The position numbers and the translations under genes are program-made. Below are positions 1 to 7,049 of a stretch of 16,847 bases of DNA, piece by piece. Numbering within the stretch: the first letter of the stretch is position 1; every line of letters begins with the position of its first letter. The notes under the pieces were generated by a model. That model saw only the letters and a program-made list of their open reading frames with translations, was not told the origin of the DNA and did not search any database. Origin of the DNA: an uncultured Caulobacter sp. (GTDB lineage: Bacteria > Pseudomonadota > Alphaproteobacteria > Caulobacterales > Caulobacteraceae); the NCBI GenBank assembly GCA_937991555.1, contig CALKHU010000235.1:1-16847 (forward strand), in the 5' to 3' direction.

Positions 1-29
1 CGGCGAGTCTCGGCGCCCGGAGGCTGTGA

Positions 30-482
30 TCAGGCGACCGCCGGCTGCGGCGGCGGGCCGTAGCGGTTCTCGCCAGGATCGCTGGGCGTGACGCCCTGCC
101 AGATCAGGAAGCCGACCGCGATGACGAAGGCGGCGAGCATGACCAGCAGCGAGCTTCCCACCGCGCCGAGGACGGCGGCGGCGATCGCATTCTCGTCGCC
201 GTTGGCGGCGGCGCCCGACAGCACGGCGGCGGCGACGATGGGGAAGATCGAGAACAGGGCGATGAAGGAGGCGCCGATCGGGATCGCGGCCAGCCAGCCG
301 CTCTTGCCCATGTCGTGGAACCGCTTCGCCGAGATGCAGATCCAGCAGTAGATCGCGACCAAGGGCGCGACCACCGTCCAGCTCAGCAGGGAGTTCACCC
401 CGAGCAGGACCAGCCAGCCGATCCAGTAGGCCTGACGGCCGATGCGGCCCTCCGGCGAGAAGAAGAGTTTCGTCCAGTCCAT
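30..482 (-). CDS. DUF805 family small inner-membrane protein
   Basis: This is a 150-residue protein of the DUF805 family, integral membrane proteins of unknown function (family assignment from recognisable motifs). Near the N-terminus it has the GRIGRQAYW motif (residues 12-20). The second signature, KRFHDMGKSGW, lies at 53-63 between two hydrophobic stretches, and a PGENRYGPPP tail at 136-145 is typical of the family's cytoplasmic end. Hydrophobic segments at about 20-50, 64-90 and 100-128 suggest four membrane passes. The start is supported by a purine-rich Shine-Dalgarno sequence (AAGGGGG on the - strand, about 489-495) six bases upstream. The gene diverges from the GTA tail genes, with only 70 bases between the two starts. 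Its placement is odd because it occupies the position where a GTA tape-measure gene would be expected. Specific function is unknown. Confidence 0.9.
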   Translation of the reverse strand: MDWTKLFFSPEGRIGRQAYWIGWLVLLGVNSLLSWTVVAPLVAIYCWICISAKRFHDMGKSGWLAAIPIGASFIALFSIFPIVAAAVLSGAAANGDENAIAAAVLGAVGSSLLVMLAAFVIAVGFLIWQGVTPSDPGENRYGPPPQPAVA

Positions 483-518
483 CCACAGCCCCCTTGGCCA
501 GATGCGCCGAGGTCACAC

Positions 519-534
519 CGCCCGCGCGCGGGCG
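519..534. repeat. Perfect 16-bp palindrome in the divergent intergenic region
   Basis: CGCCCGCGCGCGGGCG reads identically on both strands and lies midway in the 70-base gap between the divergent DUF805 and g12 genes. It could be an operator for a dimeric regulator or a short hairpin (6-bp stem, CGCG loop). In DNA this GC-rich, self-complementary CG strings also arise by chance, so no function is assigned. I see no convincing promoter hexamers in the gap. Confidence 0.35.
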
Positions 535-552
535 TCAACATACGGATCGTCC

Positions 553-1164
553 ATGTCCTTCCATGATGTGCGGTTGCCGGCCCGGCTGGCGTTCGGCTCC
601 ACCGGCGGCGTCGAGCGGCGCACCGAGGTCGTGGCCCTGGCCAGCGGGTTCGAGCGGCGATCGACGCCGTGGGCGCTGGGCCGCCGCCGGTATCTCGTCG
701 GCGCGGGGGTGCGCTCGCTCGACGACGCGGCGATGCTGGTCGCCTTCTTCGAGGCCCGTCGCGGGCGTCTGTACGGCTTCCGCTTCAAGGACTTCGCCGA
801 CTTCAAGTCGTGCGCGCCCACAGCCGCCGTGTCTCCCCTCGACCAGGTGCTGGGGGAAGGCGACGGGGCGACGACGGCGTTCCAGCTGACCAAGGCCTAT
901 GGCGACGTCGCGCGGCCGATCCGCAAGCCCGTCGCCGGCGCCGTGCGGGCGGCCATCGACGGGGTCGAGACCGGGGCCTTCGCGGTCAATCCGGCCACCG
1001 GCGTCGTCACGTTCGCGGCGCCGCCCGCCGCCGGCGCCGCGGTGACGGCGGGATTCGCCTTCGACACGCCGGTCCGGTTCGACACCGACCGTATCGACGT
1101 GACGCTGGAGGGGTTCGACGCAGGGCGGGTCGTGGCCGTGCCGCTGGTCGAGGTGAGGCTCTGA
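553..1164 (+). CDS. GTA distal tail protein (g12-like, DUF2460)
   Basis: This 203-residue DUF2460 protein corresponds to GTA gene g12. In the Rhodobacter capsulatus GTA, that protein forms the distal tail ring joining the tail tube to the baseplate hub (established from its structure). The family's conserved N-terminal half is clear: FHDVRLP at the start, the ERRTEVVALASGFERR stretch at about 19-34, and YGFRFKDFADFKS at about 75-87. The C-terminal half is beta-rich and includes the repeated GAVRAAIDGV/TGVVTFAAPP pattern. The ATG at 553 is chosen because the family begins with this FHDVRLP-type sequence and the length matches the usual 200-210 residues; an in-frame ATG at 442 would add an unrelated basic extension running into the DUF805 gene. 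The Shine-Dalgarno sequence is weak. The next gene starts one base after its stop, indicating one operon through g15. A tape-measure gene is missing immediately upstream. Confidence 0.9.
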   Translation: MSFHDVRLPARLAFGSTGGVERRTEVVALASGFERRSTPWALGRRRYLVGAGVRSLDDAAMLVAFFEARRGRLYGFRFKDFADFKSCAPTAAVSPLDQVLGEGDGATTAFQLTKAYGDVARPIRKPVAGAVRAAIDGVETGAFAVNPATGVVTFAAPPAAGAAVTAGFAFDTPVRFDTDRIDVTLEGFDAGRVVAVPLVEVRL

Positions 1165-1165
1165 G

Positions 1166-1828
1166 ATGCGCGCGGTTCCCGAGGCGCTGGCGGCGCGGAT
1201 CGAGTCCGGCGCCGCGACGCTCTGCCATGTCTGGTTGCTGACCCGCCGCGACGGCGTCGTGACCGGCTTCACCGACCACGACCGGGACCTCGTCCATGAC
1301 GGGGTCACCTGCCTGGCCGCCGCGGGCTGGACCCTCGGGGCGGCCGAGAGCGGCCTCGGCGGCGCCGGCGCCGGCGCGATGGCCGTCGCGGGCGTCTTCG
1401 ACGCCGAGGTCCTGGACCCGCGGGACCTGGCGGACGGGCTCTACGACGGGGCGGAGATCGCCTGTCGCAGGGTCGACTGGGCCGAGCCGGCCCTGTTCGT
1501 ACCGCTGTGGAGCGGCCGGCTGGCGCGGGTGCGTCGCGAGGGCGAGGCCTTCAGCGCCGAGATCGAGGGACCGCTGGCGCAGCTGGAGCGGGTGGCGGGG
1601 CGCAGCTACGGCCGGCTCTGTGACGCAAACCTCGGCGGCGCCCGGTGCGGTGTCGCCGCCGATCACCCCGCCTTTGGCGAGGGCTGCGACAAGCGTTCGG
1701 GCGTCTGTTCAAGGCGTTTCGACAACTTGCTGAATTTCCGTGGCTTTCCGTCCGTGCCTGGCAGCGATTTCCTGACCGTGGTCCCGTCCAGGGGCGAGCG
1801 CCATGACGGGACCAGCCGTCGTGGATAG
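1166..1828 (+). CDS. GTA hub protein (g13-like, DUF2163/phage BR0599), compact form
   Basis: This 220-residue protein matches the DUF2163 plus phage_BR0599 family (GTA g13), the baseplate hub that links the distal tail ring to the megatron. The N-terminal DUF2163 domain is typical: LCHVWLLTRRDG (19-30), GFTDHDRDL (34-42) and VDWAEP (103-108). The C-terminal part has LCDANLGGARCGV (151-163), CDK (174-176) and NFRGFPSVPGSDF (190-202). Cys152, Cys161, Cys174 and Cys181 are the four cysteines expected to bind an iron-sulfur cluster, as in the R. capsulatus hub and related phage tail-tip proteins. The odd feature is length: Rhodobacter-type hubs are near 290 residues, with a long beta-rich insert between the second and third cysteines. 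Here only 12 residues separate them. The reading frame is intact, so this looks like a natural compact version or an in-frame deletion, not a frameshift. A GAGG sequence seven bases upstream supports the start. The gene overlaps g14 by 26 bases. Confidence 0.9.
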   Translation: MRAVPEALAARIESGAATLCHVWLLTRRDGVVTGFTDHDRDLVHDGVTCLAAAGWTLGAAESGLGGAGAGAMAVAGVFDAEVLDPRDLADGLYDGAEIACRRVDWAEPALFVPLWSGRLARVRREGEAFSAEIEGPLAQLERVAGRSYGRLCDANLGGARCGVAADHPAFGEGCDKRSGVCSRRFDNLLNFRGFPSVPGSDFLTVVPSRGERHDGTSRRG

Positions 1829-2282
1829 GGCGGCGATCGTGGCCGCCGCGCGGCGCTGGATCGGCACGCCGTACCGGCACCAGGCGTCCGTCGTGGGCGT
1901 CGGCTGCGACTGTCTGGGGCTGGTTCGCGGGGTCTGGCGCGATCTTTACGGAGAAGAGCCCGAGACGCCGCCGCCCTACCGGCCCGACTGGGCCGAGACG
2001 GGCGGAAGCGAAACGCTGCTGGCGGCGGCGTCGCGACATCTGACGCCGGCCGGCGTCGACGCCTTCGGGACGGGCGACGTGCTGTTGTTCCGGATGTCGC
2101 CGGAGTCCTGCGTCAAGCACTGCGCCATCGTCTCCGACGCCGGCGCGAGGCCGCGGATCATCCATGCCTACTGGGGCCGCAGCGTCGTCGAGAGCTGGCT
2201 CGGCCCATGGTGGCGCCGACGGCTGGCGGCGGCCTTTTCCTTTCCAATCGAGCGCGAGCGACCATGGCCCAGCTCATCCTGA
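1803..2282 (+). CDS. GTA tail NlpC/P60 peptidase (g14-like)
   Basis: This 159-residue protein belongs to the NlpC/P60 cysteine peptidase fold and matches GTA g14, the tail-tip peptidase thought to cut peptidoglycan peptides of the recipient during DNA entry. The nucleophile is Cys37 in GCDCLGLVRGVW (34-45), the GTA version of the usual DCSGLV motif. The catalytic histidine is probably His106 in VKHCAIV, and His121 in IIHAYWGRSVVES fits the third polar residue. GTGDVLLF at 89-96 precedes the histidine strand as in other members. There is no signal peptide, as expected for a particle component. An AGGGG sequence eight bases before the ATG supports the start. The start lies inside the end of g13, and the next gene begins 19 bases before this stop, so translation of the block is probably coupled. 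Confidence 0.9.
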   Translation: MTGPAVVDRAAIVAAARRWIGTPYRHQASVVGVGCDCLGLVRGVWRDLYGEEPETPPPYRPDWAETGGSETLLAAASRHLTPAGVDAFGTGDVLLFRMSPESCVKHCAIVSDAGARPRIIHAYWGRSVVESWLGPWWRRRLAAAFSFPIERERPWPSSS

Positions 2283-5200
2283 CCAACCTCGGCCGCGCGA
2301 TCGGCGGCAGGATCGCCGCCACGGTCGGCGCCATCGCCGGCCAGGCCATCGACCGCTGGGCGATCGCCTCGCTCCGGCCGCCCCTGCAGGCGGGCCCGCG
2401 CGTGCGCGAGCTGCAGATCATGTCGGCGGCCGAAGGGGCGCCGATGGCCGCCGTGTTCGGGCGGGCGCGGGTGGCCGGGCAGATGATCTGGGCCGCCCGT
2501 TTCCGCGAGAAGAAGGTCGAGCGCCAGGCCGGCGGCGGCAAGGGCGGACCGAAGATCACCGAGTACCGCTACAGCCTGTCGTTCGCCGTCGCGCTCTGCG
2601 AGGGACCGATCGACGGTCTCGGCCGCGTGTGGGCCGACGGCAAGCCGATGGACCTGACCGGCGTCGCGATGCGGCTGCACCGCGGCGACGAGGACCAGGG
2701 ACCGGACCCCCTCATCGAGGCGATCGAGGGGACGGCGCCCGCCTATCGCGGCTGCGCCTATGTGGTGTTCGAGGACCTGCCCCTCGAACCGTTCGGCAAC
2801 CGGGCGCCGCAGCTGTCGTTCGAGGTTTTCCGTCGGCCGCGCGGCCAGGGCGAGGCGCTGGAGGACCGGTTGAGGAGCGTATGCCTGATCCCGGGCGCGG
2901 GCGAGTTCGCCTACGCGACCCAGGTCGTGCAGCGCCGCGACGGGCTGACGCGGTTCCGGGCCGAGAACGTCAACAACGTCGAGGGGCGGCCCGACATCCT
3001 GGTGTCGCTGGACCAGCTGCAGAGCCAGCTTCCGAACCTCGAGGCGGTCACCCTGGTGGTCGCCTGGTTCGGAACCAGCGTCGACGCCGGCGCCTGCCAG
3101 CTGCGCCCGGGCGTCGAGCAGGGCTCAAAGTCGACGCTGCCGATGACCTGGCGGGCCGGCGGCGTCGGGCGGGGCGGAGCGCATCTCGTCAGCCGCATCG
3201 ACGGGACGCCGGCCTACGGCGGCACGCCCGCCGACGCCTCCGTGGCGCAGGCCATCGCCGAGTTGAAGGCGCGCGGCCTGAAGGTGACCCTGTGCCCGTT
3301 CATCCTGATGGACTGCGACGGCTTCCCATGGCGCGGCAGGATCACTGGCGAAGCAGGCGATATCGCGGGGTTTTTCGGCGCGGCGACGACGGCTGACATC
3401 AGCATCGACGATGATCGGATCGTGCACGACTGCGCCGACTGGGGCCTGCGCCGGATGGTGCTGCACATGGCGCGCCTGGCGGAGATGGCCGGGGGCGTCG
3501 ACAGTTTCCTGATCGGCTCCGAACTGCGCGGCCTGACCACCATCCGCGACGCGGAAGGCGGCTATCCCGCCGTGGCGGCGCTGCGGACGCTGGCCGGAGA
3601 CTGCCGGGATATTCTCGGCGCGGCGACGGCCATCGGCTATGCGGCCGACTGGAGCGAGTACTTCGGACATCAGCCGGCCGACGGCTCCGGCGACGCGATC
3701 TTTCACCTCGACCCGCTGTGGGCCGACCCGGCGATCGACTTCGTCGGCATCGATTTCTATCCGCCGCTGGCGGACCAGCGCGACGCCGGCGAGGACGAGG
3801 TCATCGCCGTGGCCGGCGGCGAGGGCTTCGACTGGTTCTACGCCAGCGAGGCAGACCGCCTGTCCGGGACGCGGACGCCGATCGCCGACCCGGTGCATGG
3901 CGAGCCCTGGATGTTCCGGCCCAAGGATCTCGTGGGCTGGTGGAGCCATGCCCACCACGACCGGCCCGGCGGGGTGCGGTCTGCGACGCCGACAGCCTGG
4001 ACGCCGTGCGCCAAGCCGATCCGGCTGATCGAGTTCGGCTGCCCGGCCGTCGACAAGGGAGCCAACGCGCCGAACCTGTTCATCGACGCCAAGAGCAGCG
4101 AGAGCGCCGCGCCGCCGTTCTCGACGGGGCAGCGCGACGATCTCGCCCAGCGGCGGGCCCTGGAGGCCGTGCTGGCGCACTTCGCGGGGCCCGCCGGCAA
4201 TCCCGTCTCGCCGGCGTACGGCGGACCGATGGTCGAGACAATGAGCGCCTGGTGCTGGGACGCGCGGCCGTATCCGGACTTTCCGGCGCGGACCGAGGTG
4301 TGGGCCGACGGGGCGAACTGGGCCCTGGGCCACTGGCTCAACGGACGGCTGGGCGTGGCGCCCGTCGCGGACCTGGCCGTGGAACTGGGCGCGCGGGCCG
4401 GGGTCGAGATCGACGCCGGCGACGCCCGCGGCGTGGCGACCGGCTACGTCGTCGACCAGTCCATGCGGCTGCGCGACGCCCTCGAGCCGCTGGCGGCGGC
4501 TCACGCCTTTGACATCGCCGAGCGCAACGGACGTGTGACGCTGGTGGCGCGGGACGGCGGTCCGGCGCTGGACATCGACGCCGCCGCGACGGCCCCGCCC
4601 GAAGAGGGTGAGGCGACGACCTCGTCGCGAACCCTCGCTTCTCCGCCGGACGTCCTGCGCCTCCGCTACATCGACGAGGCCGCCGACTATCAGGTCGGCG
4701 GGCTGACCGTGCGGCGCGATCCGGCGGGCGCCGGCGACGTGTTGACCGGCGACCTGCCCATCGTGCTCACCGCAGGCCGGGCGGAGGCGATCGGACGCCG
4801 GATGCTTGCCAGGCTGGGCGCGACGCTCGACGAGGTCGTCGTGCAACCGGGGCCGTGCGATGTGCTGAGGCTCGAGCCGGGCGACCGGGTGCGGGCGCCC
4901 GGCGACGCGCGGACCTGGCGGGTCGAGCGCGTCGACCTCGACGAACATCCGCGCGTGGTCCTGACGCCGGTCGAGCCGCCGACCGGTCCGGTGGCCGACG
5001 ATCCGTGGACGCCGCCGCCGCCGACGGAGCCCGCCGCGCCGCCCGTGCTGCACCTGCTGGACCTGCCGCCGCTGCCGGGCGGGGAGGATGACGCGCGGCC
5101 GCTGGCGGCGGCGGCGGTCGACCCGTGGCGTGACCTGGACATCCATGCCGGCCCGGCGGCCGACTCCCTCACGGTGCGGGCGCGGATCACCCAGGCTGCG

Positions 5201-5953
5201 GCCGTGGGAGAATGCCTGGAGCCGCTGTCCTCAGGGGCGCTGCACCGGCTGGACCGCGCCGCGACGCTCCTGGTCCGCATGGAGGGCGCGATCCTGGAGA
5301 GCCGGACCCCGCCGGCCGTGCTGGCGGGAGCCAACGCCCTCGCCGTGGCCGGGGGAGACGGCGACTGGGAGATCATCCAGTTCCTGTCGGCCGAGCTCGT
5401 CGCGCCGGACGTCTGGCGGCTGGCCGGCCTGCTGCGCGGGCAGGGCGGAACCGGCGCCGCGCCCAAGGCGGAAGGCGCGCCGATCGTTCTGCTCGACGAG
5501 GGGCTTCGCCGGGCCGAGGTGGCGTTGTCCGAACGCGGGCTGCCGCTGCTCTGGCGGGCGGCTCCGGCCGGCGGGCCGCCCGGCGGCGAGGCCGCCTCCG
5601 AGACGACCGCGACCTGGCGCGGCATCGCGCAGCGCCCGTGGTCGCCCTGCCACCTGAAGCGAGCCCGCGACGGCGCCGATGTCGTCTTCTCGTGGATCCG
5701 GCGGGCCCGGGTCGGCGGCGACAGCCTGGACGGAGAGCCGCCGCTGGGCGAGGAGGCCGAACGCTACAGGATCGAGATCCTGGACGGTGCGACGGTTGCG
5801 CGCAGCGTCGAGGTCAGCGAGGCCCGGTTCCGCTGGACGGCCGCGATGCAGGGCGAGGATTTCCCGGGCGGGACGCCGGGAGCAGTCACCGTGCGGGTTG
5901 CGCAAGGATCGGCCGCGTTCGGGTTCGGCTCTCCGCTGACGCGCAGCCTGTAG
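2264..5953 (+). CDS. GTA megatron / TIM-barrel tail-tip protein (g15-like)
   Basis: This 1229-residue protein matches GTA g15, the largest GTA protein, which forms the tail tip ('megatron'). The R. capsulatus protein is about 1300 residues. The ATG at 2264 gives MAQLILTNLGRAIGGRI, the usual family start; an ATG at 2207 would add 19 unrelated residues. Residues 1-360 form the N-terminal tail-tip domains. A glycoside-hydrolase-like TIM barrel (GTA_TIM) spans about 366-680, with FLIGSELRGLT (Glu420), GIDFYPPL (about 495) and RLIEFGCPAVDKGAN (Glu590). Glu420 and Glu590 sit where clan-A glycosidases carry their catalytic pair; whether the domain is active is inference. A phage tail attachment domain follows at about 700-905. 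A proline-rich linker (about 905-950) leads to the C-terminal domain. No frame breaks are seen. It overlaps g14 by 19 bases and ends the GTA block. Confidence 0.92.
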   Translation: MAQLILTNLGRAIGGRIAATVGAIAGQAIDRWAIASLRPPLQAGPRVRELQIMSAAEGAPMAAVFGRARVAGQMIWAARFREKKVERQAGGGKGGPKITEYRYSLSFAVALCEGPIDGLGRVWADGKPMDLTGVAMRLHRGDEDQGPDPLIEAIEGTAPAYRGCAYVVFEDLPLEPFGNRAPQLSFEVFRRPRGQGEALEDRLRSVCLIPGAGEFAYATQVVQRRDGLTRFRAENVNNVEGRPDILVSLDQLQSQLPNLEAVTLVVAWFGTSVDAGACQLRPGVEQGSKSTLPMTWRAGGVGRGGAHLVSRIDGTPAYGGTPADASVAQAIAELKARGLKVTLCPFILMDCDGFPWRGRITGEAGDIAGFFGAATTADISIDDDRIVHDCADWGLRRMVLHMARLAEMAGGVDSFLIGSELRGLTTIRDAEGGYPAVAALRTLAGDCRDILGAATAIGYAADWSEYFGHQPADGSGDAIFHLDPLWADPAIDFVGIDFYPPLADQRDAGEDEVIAVAGGEGFDWFYASEADRLSGTRTPIADPVHGEPWMFRPKDLVGWWSHAHHDRPGGVRSATPTAWTPCAKPIRLIEFGCPAVDKGANAPNLFIDAKSSESAAPPFSTGQRDDLAQRRALEAVLAHFAGPAGNPVSPAYGGPMVETMSAWCWDARPYPDFPARTEVWADGANWALGHWLNGRLGVAPVADLAVELGARAGVEIDAGDARGVATGYVVDQSMRLRDALEPLAAAHAFDIAERNGRVTLVARDGGPALDIDAAATAPPEEGEATTSSRTLASPPDVLRLRYIDEAADYQVGGLTVRRDPAGAGDVLTGDLPIVLTAGRAEAIGRRMLARLGATLDEVVVQPGPCDVLRLEPGDRVRAPGDARTWRVERVDLDEHPRVVLTPVEPPTGPVADDPWTPPPPTEPAAPPVLHLLDLPPLPGGEDDARPLAAAAVDPWRDLDIHAGPAADSLTVRARITQAAAVGECLEPLSSGALHRLDRAATLLVRMEGAILESRTPPAVLAGANALAVAGGDGDWEIIQFLSAELVAPDVWRLAGLLRGQGGTGAAPKAEGAPIVLLDEGLRRAEVALSERGLPLLWRAAPAGGPPGGEAASETTATWRGIAQRPWSPCHLKRARDGADVVFSWIRRARVGGDSLDGEPPLGEEAERYRIEILDGATVARSVEVSEARFRWTAAMQGEDFPGGTPGAVTVRVAQGSAAFGFGSPLTRSL

Positions 5954-6010
5954 CGTCGGAGCGCGCGAGGCTCTATCTGATGCGGCCAGTAACTCGGCTG
6001 AGAGGGGCCC

Positions 6011-6958
6011 TTGGCGCGCGATCCGTATCTTGAACTGGGCGTTGGGAAGAACGCGAGCGCCGACGAAATCCGCAAGGCTTTCCGCAAGCTCGCGAAACAG
6101 TACCACCCCGACGCCAATCCCGGCGACAAGAGCGCCGACGAGAAGTTCAAGCGCGTCTCCGGCGCCTTCGACATCATCGGCGACGAGGACAAGCGCAAGC
6201 GGTTCGACCGCGGCGAGATCGACGCCGACGGTCGCGAGCGGCACCCGGGATTCGGCGGCGAGAGTCCGTTCGGGCCGGGGGGCGCCTCCGGCGGCCGGTA
6301 TCGGCCCGGGCCGGGCAGCCCCGGCTTCGAGGGCGTCGACATCAACGACATCCTCGGCGAGATGTTCGGCCGCGGGGCCGCCGGCCAGCGGCAGGGCGGG
6401 TTCGGGACGGGCTTCGGCGGCGGCGGTTTCGGCGGGGGCAAGGGTTCCGACCTGCGCGCCCACCTCGACATCGACATCGAGGACGCCATCCGGGGCGCCA
6501 AGAAGCGCATCGCCTTCTCCGACGGCCGTACGCTGGAAGTGAACATCCCCAAGGGCGCCCAGGAAGGCCAGACCCTGCGGCTGAAGGGGCAGGGCGCCCC
6601 GGGGCGCACCGGGCCGGGCGACGCCCTGATCGAGATCGGCTTCAAGCCGCACCCCGTCTATCGCCGTGAGGGCGACACCCTGCACATGGACCTTGCCGTG
6701 TCCGTCCCCGACGCGGTGCTCGGCGGCAAGGTCGAGGCCCCTACGCCGGACGGTCCGGTCCATGTCACCGTGCCGCGCGGGGCCAACAGCGGCTCGGTCC
6801 TGCGCCTGAAGGGCAAGGGCTTCGTCAGCGCCAAGGGCCAGCGGGGCGACCTGCTGGCGCGGCTGGTGGTGACCCTGCCGGAGGTCGTCGACCCGGCCCT
6901 CGAGGCCTTCGCCGAGCAGTGGCGCAAGGAGCGGCCGTATTCGCCCCGGCGTCGCTAG
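6011..6958 (+). CDS. DnaJ-family co-chaperone (CbpA-like, no zinc finger)
   Basis: This 315-residue J-protein would stimulate an Hsp70 (DnaK) ATPase in the cytoplasm. The J-domain occupies residues 3-70 with the HPD motif at 32-34 (QYHPDANPG) and the RFDRGEID end. A long Gly/Phe-rich linker (about 78-155) follows, then the DnaJ C-terminal substrate-binding region (about 155-302) with two beta-barrel repeats (LEVNIPKGAQEGQTLRLKGQG and VHVTVPRGANSGSVLRLKGKG, each about 20 residues). The CxxCxGxG zinc-finger repeats of true DnaJ are absent, making this a class B, CbpA/DjlA-independent type. The start is the TTG at 6011, which places LARDPYLELGV at the normal J-domain position; AGAGGGG lies only three bases upstream. 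It is 57 bases after the GTA block with no terminator visible in between, so read-through from the GTA operon is possible. Confidence 0.92.
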   Translation: MARDPYLELGVGKNASADEIRKAFRKLAKQYHPDANPGDKSADEKFKRVSGAFDIIGDEDKRKRFDRGEIDADGRERHPGFGGESPFGPGGASGGRYRPGPGSPGFEGVDINDILGEMFGRGAAGQRQGGFGTGFGGGGFGGGKGSDLRAHLDIDIEDAIRGAKKRIAFSDGRTLEVNIPKGAQEGQTLRLKGQGAPGRTGPGDALIEIGFKPHPVYRREGDTLHMDLAVSVPDAVLGGKVEAPTPDGPVHVTVPRGANSGSVLRLKGKGFVSAKGQRGDLLARLVVTLPEVVDPALEAFAEQWRKERPYSPRRR

Positions 6959-6971
6959 CCGGTCGGTCTGT

Positions 6972-6985
6972 GCGTGACAGCACGC
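6972..6985. terminator. Small hairpin after the dnaJ-like gene, possible terminator
   Basis: GCGTG-ACAG-CACGC forms a 5-bp stem with a 4-base loop 13 bases after the J-protein stop, and a bulge would allow three more pairs outside it. There is no T-run after it, so it is a weak candidate for ending transcription before the PepSY promoter. Confidence 0.22.
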
Positions 6986-7003
6986 CGCACCCCCTCCATA
7001 ACT

Positions 7004-7025
7004 CCGGCATTCAGCCGGCATTCAG
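7004..7025 (+). promoter_or_regulatory. Perfect tandem 11-bp repeat, probable response-regulator operator
   Basis: CCGGCATTCAG occurs twice back to back (7004-7014 and 7015-7025), giving TTCAG-N6-TTCAG. Direct half-sites with an 11-bp period are the binding pattern of OmpR/PhoP-family regulators, and such a regulator is encoded two genes downstream. A degenerate third copy (CCTCCATAACT, 6993-7003, 5 of 11 matches) may precede it. The repeat ends 24 bases before the PepSY ATG, with a candidate -10 sequence (GTAGAC, 7036-7041) in between, so it lies where a bound activator replaces a -35 element. Operator function is inferred. Confidence 0.6.
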
Positions 7026-7035
7026 CGTCGGCGCC

Positions 7036-7041
7036 GTAGAC
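7036..7041 (+). promoter_or_regulatory. Candidate -10 element of a leaderless transcript
   Basis: GTAGAC lies 10 bases after the second TTCAG repeat and 8 bases before the PepSY ATG. A transcript starting about seven bases downstream would begin at or beside the ATG. The ATG has no Shine-Dalgarno sequence, consistent with leaderless translation, which is common in Caulobacter. No independent -35 is seen; the tandem repeat occupies that space. Confidence 0.4.
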
Positions 7042-7049
7042 CGCTGGGC

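Noticed and set aside
442..552. Upstream in-frame ATG that would lengthen the g12-like protein by 37 residues
   Set aside because: The extension is unlike the family, overlaps the DUF805 gene and removes the only intergenic space for a promoter.
1619..1720. Frameshift in the hub gene as the cause of its shortness
   Set aside because: The frame continues through all conserved C-terminal motifs to the stop, and the overlap with g14 is normal, so the shortening is in frame.
2164..3396. 410-codon + strand frame overlapping the end of g14 and the start of g15
   Set aside because: It is in a different frame from two well-supported GTA genes, and its product is low-complexity Arg/Gly/Ala.
3125..5146. 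Very long open frame (673 codons) on the - strand inside the megatron gene
   Set aside because: It is an antisense shadow caused by high GC content; the translation is Arg/Pro/His-rich with no domain, while the + strand gene has clear family motifs. The same applies to - strand frames at 5231-7021, 12501-14141 and 15375-16793.
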